DNA of 40,721 nt from Chloroflexota bacterium (GTDB lineage: Bacteria > Chloroflexota > Anaerolineae > Anaerolineales > Anaerolineaceae): the NCBI GenBank assembly GCA_012798455.1, contig JAAZNC010000036.1, positions 1-40,721 of the forward strand, written 5' to 3'. A program made the translations under genes and the position numbers. Within the stretch, counting starts at the first letter, position 1. Every line of letters starts with the position of its first letter. This document shows, piece by piece, positions 14,456 to 22,661 of the stretch. The notes under the pieces were generated by a model, which saw only the letters and a program-made list of their open reading frames with translations, was not told the DNA's origin and ran no database searches.

Positions 14456-15526
14456 TTATTCCGGAGTGCCCTCAGGAGTGGGGATCACCATATAGGTGGC
14501 GGTAGGAGTAGCTGCCACTGGTTCTTCTGCTGGACCTTCACAATTAACGCGTGCTTCTTCTTCTAGCTGATACACTGCATCATCATAGAAGATATTAAGG
14601 GATAGTTGAAATTGTTGTTGCGCATCACAATATTCCTGTTGGTCCATCAGAACTTTTCCGTATTCTCGCAACCCGATGCGATAGCGATCTATAGAAGTCC
14701 AACCTGATCCATCATACATGTAAGGGAAGGCATTATAGAGCTGGCTGAAATAATTCACTACTTGGCTCCAATCAATTTCCCAATAACTGGCACCGGTTAC
14801 ATACATTCTTGCCCAAGTGGCATAATTGACCGCTTCGTGATCAAGTGGAGTGTATTTTTGAACTAAGGATAGATAATATAAACCACCTTCCAGATCGCCG
14901 TCTGCCGTGATCTTTTTGATAGCACAATTGCGCAGGGATGTCCATAACATGCCATCCACCGTTAGGGTCTGGTAGGTGTAATCCTCATCGCGCAGATCTC
15001 GTATTGCATCCACTGCCAGGCACCAGTCCTGATTGCTCATATCCTGTTGGGCTTGTTGAAAAAGGGCTTGCGCACCTTGGATATCGCGGGTAGGAGTGGC
15101 AGTAGCCAAAGGGGTAGCTTGTTCGGTCTTGGCTAGGTTGATTAGCACCTGGCTGTATTTATCGGTGATATCTGGAAAAGTAGGATAGATCTCGATCACG
15201 TATTCAAATTGAATACGTGCAACTTCATAGTTTCCACTTGCCAAGGCTTCCATACCATAACGGTAATGAGTGGTAGCAACAGTGAGCCGTTGGTTTTCTT
15301 CTTCAACACGGCGTTGCTGGATGCCGGAATAGTATCCCAATGAACCGCTGATCAACGCAGCCACGATAATCAATAAAATACCGGAAAGGATGGCACGTAC
15401 ATAGCGGGGTTTCCCGCTCTTGCGATTACCCCGTTTGGTGATGGATTGAGTATCCTCCTGGGTAGATTTCGCTTCCGTTTTTATCGTGGTAGTTTCTTCT
15501 TTATTATTTTTATTATTCTTTGCCAT
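14456..15526 (-). CDS. membrane-anchored TPR-like protein
   Basis: A 356-residue protein with a Lys/Thr-rich cytoplasmic N-terminus (about residues 1-42), one transmembrane helix (AILSGILLIIVAALISGSLGYY, about 45-66) and an extracellular part of tetratricopeptide-like helical repeats (HYRYGMEALASGNYEVARIQFEYVIEIYP; ALFQQAQQDMSNQDWCLAVDAIRDL; EYGKVLMDQQEYCDAQQQFQLSL). It ends in a Pro/Thr-rich tail. Such proteins are common in Anaerolineae, and the function is unknown; a scaffold at the cell envelope is a reasonable guess. It lies 42 nt after murJ on the same strand, probably the last gene of a ZIP-murJ-TPR transcript. Confidence 0.75.
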   Translation of the reverse strand: MAKNNKNNKEETTTIKTEAKSTQEDTQSITKRGNRKSGKPRYVRAILSGILLIIVAALISGSLGYYSGIQQRRVEEENQRLTVATTHYRYGMEALASGNYEVARIQFEYVIEIYPTFPDITDKYSQVLINLAKTEQATPLATATPTRDIQGAQALFQQAQQDMSNQDWCLAVDAIRDLRDEDYTYQTLTVDGMLWTSLRNCAIKKITADGDLEGGLYYLSLVQKYTPLDHEAVNYATWARMYVTGASYWEIDWSQVVNYFSQLYNAFPYMYDGSGWTSIDRYRIGLREYGKVLMDQQEYCDAQQQFQLSLNIFYDDAVYQLEEEARVNCEGPAEEPVAATPTATYMVIPTPEGTPE

Positions 15527-15568
15527 GCGCGTTATTATACCGTTGTTTTTAAAATGGCTTTTACGTTG

Positions 15569-17140
15569 TTAAAGGTGGAGAAATACCCGGATCTCTTTCC
15601 AAATGAATGGCAAGGTTATCACCATTCCAATCAGGAAACTAGCCAGTCCTTGTATCAAAGTGGAGTAGGAACTGCTGAATTGCAGAATAAACCAAGCTGC
15701 AACGGCTGCTAGGGCACTGCCAACGAATGTGCGTAAAAGGGTCTGCTTCAGGTCTTTAGAAATAGGCATGAAGGGTGGCAGGGTGCTCTCTTTGTTTCCT
15801 GTTTTTTTCTCTTTATAAAAGAAAACCAGCATCAAGAAAAGCGCTTGCATGGTAAAGGCGATCGAATCAGCCAGCGCAACACCGGGTGCATCCAGGCTGG
15901 CAGATAAATTCTTACCCAACACCACATAGATGCCCAGATTCAATGCAGCGGCTATCAATGGCACCACTGCATTCTGTTGTGAGAAGAAGATGCGCGCACC
16001 CAATTCTAGGAAACAATGTCCAAGCAGCCCGACCAGGAACCCTTGAGATACCCACAACAAACGCTGGGTAGCCATGGCATCAAATCCGAAAGCCAGCTCA
16101 ACGAAAGGTTTTAGTGTCAAAGCGAGTACTACCGCGATCGGGACCGCCATTGCTATCAGCACCCGTTCGACCCTATCGATGGTGTCGCGATATGCCAATT
16201 GGTCGTTACGCGCAAATAACTCTGAAATGGTTGGTAATAATGCAGTGCCAATGGCTGTACCGATCAATGTCTCTGGTACTTGCTGGATCATCCAACCGTA
16301 GGTCAGTGCAGTAGGAGCACCTTCAGCCAGATACGATGCAATATTGTCACGTGCAATGAAAGTTAATTGAAAACACAACATACTGCCAACCCGTGGTACC
16401 AGCATGTTGAGAATCTTCCTGACATGACTGTTCTTGGTATCAAACCCGGCAGACCATCTAAAATGATAGCGAAACAAGCCGGGAATTAGGACCATAAAAT
16501 ACAATGCTGACCCGATCAAGACACCATATACGATCCCATATACTCCCATGCCATAAGCCGGTAGGTTGATTCCTCCCAGTGTGATGCTTTCTTGTGGTGC
16601 CAGAATAAGAGCACCAAAGATCTGTCCCAGGTTGTACATAATGGGTGCGATAGCGGGCAGCAAGAAATGCTGGTTCGCCTGTAGCCCGGCCACGAACAAA
16701 CCCGCCATGGAAAAGATCAGGGTGGCGATCAAATCCAAACGCATGATACTGACCACTAGTTTTTGTTGTTCAGGTGAGAATCCGGGGGCAATGCCCAATG
16801 GGCTCTTCACCAGCGGTTCTGCAAAGATACCCACCAAAATGGAGAGAAGGGCGGTCACCAGGAAAGCGACATTTGCAACCCGGCTGAATACCTTCCATGC
16901 TTGCTCTTGTCCATCTTTGGTCAGTACCTCGGAGAGCACCGGGATAATTGCCATTGCCAGTGCACCACCGGATATCAGTGCATACAGCATGTCAGGTACA
17001 TTGTTTGCGACATTGAAAACATCCAGTTCGGCAGAAAGCCCAAATTGGCGGGCGATGATCAATTGGCGGACAATCGCCAGTACTTTATTAACTGCAAAGC
17101 TAAGTGCGACAATAATGGTTGCGCGTGATAGTTTACTCAA
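15569..17140 (-). CDS. murJ: lipid II flippase MurJ (MviN family)
   Basis: A 523-residue polytopic membrane protein of the MOP exporter superfamily that moves lipid-linked peptidoglycan precursor across the membrane. The N-terminus SKLSRATIIVALSFAVNKVLAIVRQLIIARQFG and NNVPDMLYALISGGALAMAIIPVLSE is diagnostic of MurJ. The repeat-like SYLAEGAPTALTYGWMIQQVPETLIGTAIGTALLPTISE in mid-protein is also typical. About 14 transmembrane segments are expected. It starts 21 nt after the stop of the ZIP transporter gene. MurJ in Chloroflexi is notable because the envelope is unusual, but the protein looks intact. Confidence 0.93.
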   Translation of the reverse strand: MSKLSRATIIVALSFAVNKVLAIVRQLIIARQFGLSAELDVFNVANNVPDMLYALISGGALAMAIIPVLSEVLTKDGQEQAWKVFSRVANVAFLVTALLSILVGIFAEPLVKSPLGIAPGFSPEQQKLVVSIMRLDLIATLIFSMAGLFVAGLQANQHFLLPAIAPIMYNLGQIFGALILAPQESITLGGINLPAYGMGVYGIVYGVLIGSALYFMVLIPGLFRYHFRWSAGFDTKNSHVRKILNMLVPRVGSMLCFQLTFIARDNIASYLAEGAPTALTYGWMIQQVPETLIGTAIGTALLPTISELFARNDQLAYRDTIDRVERVLIAMAVPIAVVLALTLKPFVELAFGFDAMATQRLLWVSQGFLVGLLGHCFLELGARIFFSQQNAVVPLIAAALNLGIYVVLGKNLSASLDAPGVALADSIAFTMQALFLMLVFFYKEKKTGNKESTLPPFMPISKDLKQTLLRTFVGSALAAVAAWFILQFSSSYSTLIQGLASFLIGMVITLPFIWKEIRVFLHL

Positions 17141-17161
17141 ATGGTTTCCTTTTTATCAATC

Positions 17162-17974
17162 TTACCCCAAAGCAACGTCCAAAATCATCATAACGGTAAA
17201 CCCAATCATAGCACCCCAGGTGGGGATATCGGTATTCTCACCTCGTTCAGCTTCCGGGATCAATTCCTCAATCACTACATAGATCATGGCACCGGCGGCA
17301 AAAGCCAGGGCGTATGGCAGCACTTCGCGCATGACCAACACTGCAGCTGCTCCGATCACAGCCCCAAATGGTTCTACAATACCAGAAAGTTGTCCGTAAA
17401 AGAAACTTTTCCCGCGTGACATGCCCTCTCGCCGCAAAGGGGCGGAGATTGCCAGTCCTTCTGGAAAATTCTGAATTCCGATACCTAGTGCCAGTGCGAT
17501 GGCACCGGTGAGAGATGCACCCTGAACACCAGCTGCTGCCGCACCGAATGCCACACCTACTGCTAACCCCTCCGGAATATTGTGCAAGGTGATTGCGAGC
17601 ACCAGCAAGATCGATCGATGCCATGAAGTTTTAATACCCTCTGCTTCCGCGATCGGGAGCCCTAAATGTAGATGGGGCAGGATCTTGTCGATGCTCCATA
17701 ACACCAAACCGCCCATCAAGAATCCGATCGCCGGGGGAATCCAGGGAGTTGCTCCTAATGATGCGGAAATCTCAATAGAAGGAGCCAGTAGTGACCAATA
17801 GCTGGCAGCGATCATCACTCCTGCTGCAAATCCCAGCATAGCATCCAGCAATTTCTTATTTACTTCTTTTGACAGAAAGACCCCAGCAGCTCCAAGAGCG
17901 GTGACCCCATACGTGAATACTGTTCCAAAAAGTGCTTGAATAATGGGGTTGAACTTTTCAAAAAATGCGATCAT
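17162..17974 (-). CDS. ZIP family divalent metal transporter (ZupT/GufA-like)
   Basis: A 270-residue membrane protein with about eight hydrophobic segments. The metal site motifs of ZIP carriers are present: [14 protein letters not shown] in TM4 and [38 protein letters not shown] in TM5, with the paired His/Glu ligands. It would import Zn(II) or a related divalent metal; closest relations appear to be the GufA/ZupT subgroup. The ATG follows GGAGGTG. An imperfect dyad at 18019-18049 upstream may be a metalloregulator site. It leads a probable operon with murJ and the TPR protein. Confidence 0.92.
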   Translation of the reverse strand: MIAFFEKFNPIIQALFGTVFTYGVTALGAAGVFLSKEVNKKLLDAMLGFAAGVMIAASYWSLLAPSIEISASLGATPWIPPAIGFLMGGLVLWSIDKILPHLHLGLPIAEAEGIKTSWHRSILLVLAITLHNIPEGLAVGVAFGAAAAGVQGASLTGAIALALGIGIQNFPEGLAISAPLRREGMSRGKSFFYGQLSGIVEPFGAVIGAAAVLVMREVLPYALAFAAGAMIYVVIEELIPEAERGENTDIPTWGAMIGFTVMMILDVALG

Positions 17975-18018
17975 GGTTTTTCACCTCCAAGATACTGTGA
18001 AGAATCTGTTTTGCTAGT

Positions 18019-18049
18019 AATATTGTATGCGATGTTTCATACAAATATT
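18019..18049. promoter_or_regulatory. dyad upstream of the ZIP transporter gene
   Basis: AATATTGTATG (18019-18029) and CATACAAATATT (18038-18049) form an inverted repeat with one inserted base and an 8-nt centre, 45-75 bp before the ZIP start. A TACAAT box lies in the left arm on the minus strand but has no convincing -35 partner. A repressor site is possible. Confidence 0.4.
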
Positions 18050-18162
18050 GTCTTATCTGAAACGTTTATATTTTGTTAAACAACTTAAGTTTGGGAATAA
18101 AAATCAAAAAGGTGGGTACATACTATAATACAGTTTGACCAAACGAATAAGGATTACCAGAT

Positions 18163-18831
18163 ATGCAAACCGGAAAACTTTACATTGTCGCCACCCCGAT
18201 CGGAAATCTGCAAGATATGACCTTGCGCGGGATTGATGCTTTGAAACAGGCTGATCGGGTCATTTGTGAAGAGCGTAAGATTGGAAGTACGCTTTTAAAA
18301 CAATTGGCGATCGAGAAAAAAACGTTGGTTGAATTGAATGAGCATAATGAAGAGACGTTGGCGCAGGAGCTAGCGCTCGCGCTTGCAAAAGGGGAGATCC
18401 TGGCTTTGATTTCTGATTGCGGTACCCCCGCTTTTGCTGATCCGGGTGCCTTGCTGGTTCAATACGCTATGGAGTACGGGGTTGATGTGATACCGCTGCC
18501 GGGCGCCTCGTCGTTGATGGCGCTCCTTTCTGTGATCCCAGTGCCCTTAAAAGAATTCTATTTTGCGGGCTTTCTCCCGCGGAAAGAAGAAGCTCGTCGT
18601 GGGAAATTCAATCAGTTGGTGCGCATGCGGATACCAATTGTTATCATGGATACCCCATATCGTCTGGACCGTACACTTCAAGATATCCAGCAATTTTTCG
18701 GAAAGGGACGCATGGTCACTATCGGGCTTGACCTGACCACTGTAAATGAGAAGATCTACCATAAACCGGTGGGAGAGATCCACAAAGTATTGAACGGCAA
18801 AAAAGCCGAATTCATTTTGGTTATTCACTAA
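18163..18831 (+). CDS. rsmI: RsmI-type 16S rRNA methyltransferase (tetrapyrrole methylase fold)
   Basis: A 222-residue SAM-dependent methyltransferase of the RsmI group, which 2'-O-methylates C1402 of 16S rRNA. The N-terminal motif LYIVATPIGNLQDMTLRGIDALKQAD is diagnostic, and SDCGTPAFADPGALLVQYA and IPLPGASSLMALLS form the SAM site. It differs from E. coli RsmI in having ICEERKIGS where EDTR is usual and in lacking the C-terminal extension, so it belongs to a shorter RsmI-like subgroup whose exact target is less certain. A TATAAT at 18124-18129 could be its -10 box. The gene stands alone on the plus strand. Confidence 0.85.
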   Translation: MQTGKLYIVATPIGNLQDMTLRGIDALKQADRVICEERKIGSTLLKQLAIEKKTLVELNEHNEETLAQELALALAKGEILALISDCGTPAFADPGALLVQYAMEYGVDVIPLPGASSLMALLSVIPVPLKEFYFAGFLPRKEEARRGKFNQLVRMRIPIVIMDTPYRLDRTLQDIQQFFGKGRMVTIGLDLTTVNEKIYHKPVGEIHKVLNGKKAEFILVIH

Positions 18832-18923
18832 AAATACACAGACAATCTATCTATCACGAAGTTATCTTATCAACCCAGAAACCAAACCCGTTTTTTTTCG
18901 TAAAGATATCAGAAAGGAAAATT

Positions 18924-19127
18924 ATGGATACGAGAAAACCTGGTTGTTTATCTGGATTGATGAAATTGTTTTTCCTCGACAAGATCTATGATTGGTCCCA
19001 GCGTCGCTTTGGTTATCGAAGCGGGGGCTGCATGGGATGTGGTTGCGGAACGATTCTACTGCTGGTATTTCTTTATCTATTTATCAAAATCGTGTTTGGT
19101 ACTGATTGGTTGCGGATAGGATTTTAA
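18924..19127 (+). CDS. small Gly/Cys-rich membrane protein, unknown
   Basis: A 67-residue protein I do not recognise. A basic, aromatic N-terminal half (KLFFLDKIYDWSQRRFGYRSGG) leads to a compact CMGCGCG motif and one hydrophobic helix (TILLLVFLYLFIKIVFG). The three closely spaced Cys residues at the membrane edge could bind metal or be lipidated or oxidised, but this is speculation. The ribosome site is AGAAAGGA. It lies 16 nt before the DUF2807 lipoprotein gene on the same strand, so both are probably one transcript ending at the hairpin at 19889. Confidence 0.65.
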   Translation: MDTRKPGCLSGLMKLFFLDKIYDWSQRRFGYRSGGCMGCGCGTILLLVFLYLFIKIVFGTDWLRIGF

Positions 19128-19143
19128 ATATAGGAGTAGAAAG

Positions 19144-19881
19144 ATGAAAAGACTTTCAATAATTCTAACAGTATTGGCAATGATGGGTTTGATGACCGCT
19201 TGTGTTCTCCCCATTCAAAACACTCGCATTCAAGGCTCCGGTAAGCTGGCTTCAGAAATACGCGAGGTATCGAGATTTAATAAGGTTGTTTTATCGGGTT
19301 TGGGTGACCTCGAGATCAAGGTTGGTGATACCGAGTCTCTCATCGTTGAAGCGGATGATAATGTTATCAACCATATTGAAAGCTATGTTTCCGGTTCAAC
19401 CCTGCACATTGGTTTCGAACGATTCTTTAACATCATCCCATCAGGCGGTATCAGCTACACCCTGACAGTAAAAGATTTGAACAGCATTGAAGTTTCGGGG
19501 TATGGAGATGTTTACGTGGCGTCGTTGAACACGGACTCGCTGGATGTGGAAGTAAGTGGTGGGGGCAGGATAGTGATTAATGATCTCACTGCCGGTAGTT
19601 TGATTGTAAATTTGAGTGGTGCGGGTGATTTCGACCTTAGCGGGATAGTCGATCGTCAGAAGGTTAATCTGAGTGGTGCAGGCAGCTATAACGCCAGTGA
19701 TCTGCAAAGCAGCGAAGCAGAAATCGATATTTCCGGAGCTGGGTCAGCACAAATGTGGGTTACCACTGCTCTGGACGTGAACTTAAGCGGCGTGGGAAGC
19801 CTGCAATATTACGGTAATGCAGATGTGACACAAAACATCAGTGGAATTGGTAAGATCATCGCACTGGGTGCACACGATTAA
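19144..19881 (+). CDS. DUF2807 (GIN domain) lipoprotein
   Basis: A 245-residue putative lipoprotein: hydrophobic N-terminus ending in MTACVLPI (Cys near residue 20). The rest matches DUF2807, a right-handed beta-helix-like 'head GIN' domain, beginning GSGKLASEIREVSRFNKVVLSGLGDLEIKVGD and continuing with repeated turns such as VSGYGDVYV, VSGGGRIVI, LSGAGDFDL, LSGAGSYNA and ISGAGSAQM. At least six such SG-x-G repeats are visible. These proteins are surface or envelope proteins of unknown function. It follows the small membrane protein gene closely. Confidence 0.88.
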   Translation: MKRLSIILTVLAMMGLMTACVLPIQNTRIQGSGKLASEIREVSRFNKVVLSGLGDLEIKVGDTESLIVEADDNVINHIESYVSGSTLHIGFERFFNIIPSGGISYTLTVKDLNSIEVSGYGDVYVASLNTDSLDVEVSGGGRIVINDLTAGSLIVNLSGAGDFDLSGIVDRQKVNLSGAGSYNASDLQSSEAEIDISGAGSAQMWVTTALDVNLSGVGSLQYYGNADVTQNISGIGKIIALGAHD

Positions 19882-19888
19882 TCACCAC

Positions 19889-19920
19889 AAAAGCTCCCGA
19901 CACTCGAGCTGGGAGCTTTT
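19889..19920. terminator. bidirectional terminator, DUF2807 / degV
   Basis: AAAAGCTCCC (19889-19898) pairs with GGGAGCTTTT (19911-19920), loop 12 nt, with T-tracts on both strands. It lies between the ends of the converging DUF2807 and DegV genes. Confidence 0.8.
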
Positions 19921-19922
19921 GT

Positions 19923-20762
19923 TTAAGCGGGATAGGCAGCCAAGCCAATAGCACCTGGTCCGAAATGAGTTGCCAGTGAGATGGAAACTTCTGTGAAGAC
20001 GATGTCGACACAATTGAACATTTTCTTCACCTGCTCCAAAATCAGTTCCCCAGCAGCTAGATCATGCGCATGTGCAACAGCCATGTGAAGAGGTTGTTCG
20101 CCCATTTTTCCCTGCATATAACGAATCAGTCGTGCCAGAGAAGATTTGCGTGTACGCACCTTATCGATCGTTTCGATAAACCCGTTTTGAACCTCTAAGA
20201 TCGGCTTGATATCTAGCACTGAGGCTAAAATGGCTTCAAATGAGTTGATGCGTCCACTCAAACGTGCAAATTTCACGGTATCCAATGTGAACAAGAACAC
20301 CATTTTCTGGCGGATCATCGATAACTTATCCCAAATACTGGCGAGTGAGCCTCCTGCTCGTTCCATTAGACGGGCTTCTTTGCACATCATGCCCATACAA
20401 GCAGCACCCGAAGCAGAATCAAAGGGGTGGATGTTGTATTCGTCTTTCAACATTTCAGCAGCTTGCCGGGCAGATGCCATGGTGCCGGACAATTTTTCGG
20501 TGATGTGGATAGATAGGATATCATCACCAGGTTTGGCGATCTTTTTATAGAATTCAACAAATTGATATGGGGTGGGCTGAGAAGTGGTGGGGATAATCCC
20601 TTCTTCCTCTATGATCCGGTAAAAATCATCATAGTTGATATCAATTCCCTGCCTGTAAGATGTTCCATGATGGATGATATTGATAGGAATCAGATTAATG
20701 TCGTATTTTTCCTGCCAGTCTTCGCCCAGGTCTCCGGTTGTATCCATTACGATTCTTAACAT
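19923..20762 (-). CDS. DegV family fatty-acid-binding protein (copy 1)
   Basis: A 279-residue DegV/FakB-type protein, a cytosolic lipid carrier that presents a fatty acid to a kinase in Firmicutes. Typical stretches are RIVMDTTGDL at the N-terminus, PTTSQPTPYQFVEFY with the Ser/Thr that holds the carboxylate, GDDILSIHITEKLSGTMASARQAAEML, and HFGPGAIGLAAYPA at the end. No FakA kinase is nearby. It is followed upstream by a paralogue of identical length, about 60-65% identical by eye with no gaps. The ATG lacks a strong Shine-Dalgarno. Confidence 0.92.
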   Translation of the reverse strand: MLRIVMDTTGDLGEDWQEKYDINLIPINIIHHGTSYRQGIDINYDDFYRIIEEEGIIPTTSQPTPYQFVEFYKKIAKPGDDILSIHITEKLSGTMASARQAAEMLKDEYNIHPFDSASGAACMGMMCKEARLMERAGGSLASIWDKLSMIRQKMVFLFTLDTVKFARLSGRINSFEAILASVLDIKPILEVQNGFIETIDKVRTRKSSLARLIRYMQGKMGEQPLHMAVAHAHDLAAGELILEQVKKMFNCVDIVFTEVSISLATHFGPGAIGLAAYPA

Positions 20763-20905
20763 TATTTACACCTTTGTCTGTTAATTAAAATAATGACGGG
20801 CAATTGGGAATGAATACTCCAGATGTTCAAAATAAATGCAATAACAGAGAATAATTTTAGATTATATGCTTTTCTTCAATATGACGGGGAAAGTTTACAA
20901 ATAAT

Positions 20906-21745
20906 TTACACCGCGTATGCAGCGATCCCGATCGTCCCAGGTCCAAAATGAGCTGCCAGAGATATGGAAATTTCTGCCAGAGCCACATCCACACAATTGA
21001 AAGTGCTTTTGATCTGCTCTAGAATGGAATCAGCTGCATCAGGGTCATGGGCATGCACCACGGCAATCTGAACCGGTGCATCCCCAATTTTCTCCTTCAA
21101 CCGTTCGATCATCCTTGCCAGCGAAGCATTGCGTGAACGGACTTTGTCCTTGATTTCGATGATGCCATCTTGAAGTTCGATAATGGGTTTAATATCCAGA
21201 ATAGAAGCCAATGTAGCTTGCAACGATTTCACCCGACCGCTGAGTTTGGCAAATTTCATGGTTTCAAGGGTGAAAATCAGTTTCATATTCTTCCGAATGG
21301 TCTCCAGACGCGAGATGATCTCTGAGAGTGATCTATGATTGCGCTCCATTTGGCGAGCTTCTCGGCACATCATTCCCATACAGATCGTTCCTGAGGCAGA
21401 ATCGAATGGGATGATGTTATAGGTTTCTTTCAGTGCATCTGCTGCCTGGCGGGCAGAATTCATGGTGCCTGAAAGCTTGTCCGTTACATGGATGGACAGA
21501 ATATCATCACCGGGTTTGGCGATGTTTTTATAGAATTCGATAAACTGGTAAGGTGTCGGTTGTGAGGTGGATGGAATGGCACCATCTTTTTCTACCATGT
21601 TATAAAAATCATCATATTGCAGATCAATGCCCTGCAGATATGATACTCCATCGTGGATGATATTGATAGGAATCAGATCAATGTTATACTCCTTTTTCCA
21701 CCCAGAACTCAAATCTCCTGCGGTATCCATGGCTATTCTTAACAT
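20906..21745 (-). CDS. DegV family fatty-acid-binding protein (copy 2)
   Basis: Second 279-residue DegV protein with the same landmarks: RIAMDTAGDL, PSTSQPTPYQFIEFY, GDDILSIHVTDKLSGTMNSARQAADAL and HFGPGTIGIAAYAV. It precedes copy 1 by 143 nt on the same strand, an obvious tandem duplication that has diverged mainly in surface helices. Both copies keep a Cys-containing CMGMMC motif near residue 120. Differences may reflect specificity for different acyl chains, as with FakB1/FakB2; this is inference. Confidence 0.92.
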   Translation of the reverse strand: MLRIAMDTAGDLSSGWKKEYNIDLIPINIIHDGVSYLQGIDLQYDDFYNMVEKDGAIPSTSQPTPYQFIEFYKNIAKPGDDILSIHVTDKLSGTMNSARQAADALKETYNIIPFDSASGTICMGMMCREARQMERNHRSLSEIISRLETIRKNMKLIFTLETMKFAKLSGRVKSLQATLASILDIKPIIELQDGIIEIKDKVRSRNASLARMIERLKEKIGDAPVQIAVVHAHDPDAADSILEQIKSTFNCVDVALAEISISLAAHFGPGTIGIAAYAV

Positions 21746-21938
21746 GTTCTACCTCGTAAATTATATTTACACTATAAACCCATGTTATTTGAAAAAGATA
21801 TGGTTTGCTAGTTAACCTGTGACTTCTCTCATCACAATTCTTTCAAATTATTAACCAAAGTAATCTGAACATAAATAAAATCTTCAAAATACTTGGTGTG
21901 CTGAACTTAAGAGGAGTCATTAAAGATTAGACAGGGAA

Positions 21939-22661
21939 TCAGTCTTCAATGCTTACATAGATACGTTTATTGATCTTACCTTTGCTCTTGTAATCGCTAA
22001 TACGGATGTGACCTACTTCACTGGTATTTGTCACATGGGTACCTCCATCTGCCTGTAGATCGAGCCCTGCAATCTCCACCGTGCGGATCTCTGAAATATG
22101 TTCAGGTAGTAAGTTGATTTTGGTGCGAATCAGATCAGGAATTTGAAATGCTTCTTCTCGCGGTAAGATCTTTACCCTGACTGGGTGGGCAAGTTGTACT
22201 TCCTTATTTACAGCTTCTTCAATAATCCTGATCAACTCCCTGCTTAGAGTTTCAAATTCAAAATCCATGCGTGCTTCCAAAGCCTGCATATCTCCGCCGG
22301 TCACATGAGCACCGTAATCCCGAAAAATCACTCCGCATAGGATATGCATGGCAGTATGGGTGCGCATCAATTGATGACGATAACCCCAATCGATTACACC
22401 ATGGACATTGGTGCCTATTTCGGGCAGGGTTTGTGGACTTTCCAACAAATGCCAGCGTTCCCCATTGATAGTCTTGGCTCGTGTGAAATGTAGGTCGATT
22501 CCATTCGCACTTAATGAACCCTTGTCAAAAGGTTGCCCCCCGCCACCTGGATAGACGCATGTTCTATCCAGGTGAATGGCATTGAATTCGGTGTTAACCG
22601 CCAAAACCTGCGCGTCGAAATCTTTGCAGTAACTGTCCAGTTGATATATTAACTCAGTCAT
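21939..22661 (-). CDS. alanyl-tRNA editing protein AlaX
   Basis: A 240-residue free-standing editing domain that hydrolyses Ser- or Gly-tRNA(Ala). Motifs match the AlaX-M group: YPGGGGQPFDKG, the zinc motif RTHTAMHIL (His 102 and His 106), and the C-terminal QADGGTHVTNTSEVG with the third His. The position that is Cys in AlaRS is Asp here (DGGTH), which I believe is normal for this subgroup. The start codon overlaps the stop of the upstream MFS gene by 4 nt (ATGA), so the two are translationally coupled. Confidence 0.9.
   Translation of the reverse strand: MTELIYQLDSYCKDFDAQVLAVNTEFNAIHLDRTCVYPGGGGQPFDKGSLSANGIDLHFTRAKTINGERWHLLESPQTLPEIGTNVHGVIDWGYRHQLMRTHTAMHILCGVIFRDYGAHVTGGDMQALEARMDFEFETLSRELIRIIEEAVNKEVQLAHPVRVKILPREEAFQIPDLIRTKINLLPEHISEIRTVEIAGLDLQADGGTHVTNTSEVGHIRISDYKSKGKINKRIYVSIED

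Noticed and set aside
16566..17282. 238-codon plus-strand ORF
   Set aside because: It runs antisense to the 5' part of murJ and the end of the ZIP gene, both convincing; its Ser/Thr/Ile-rich composition is that of a shadow.
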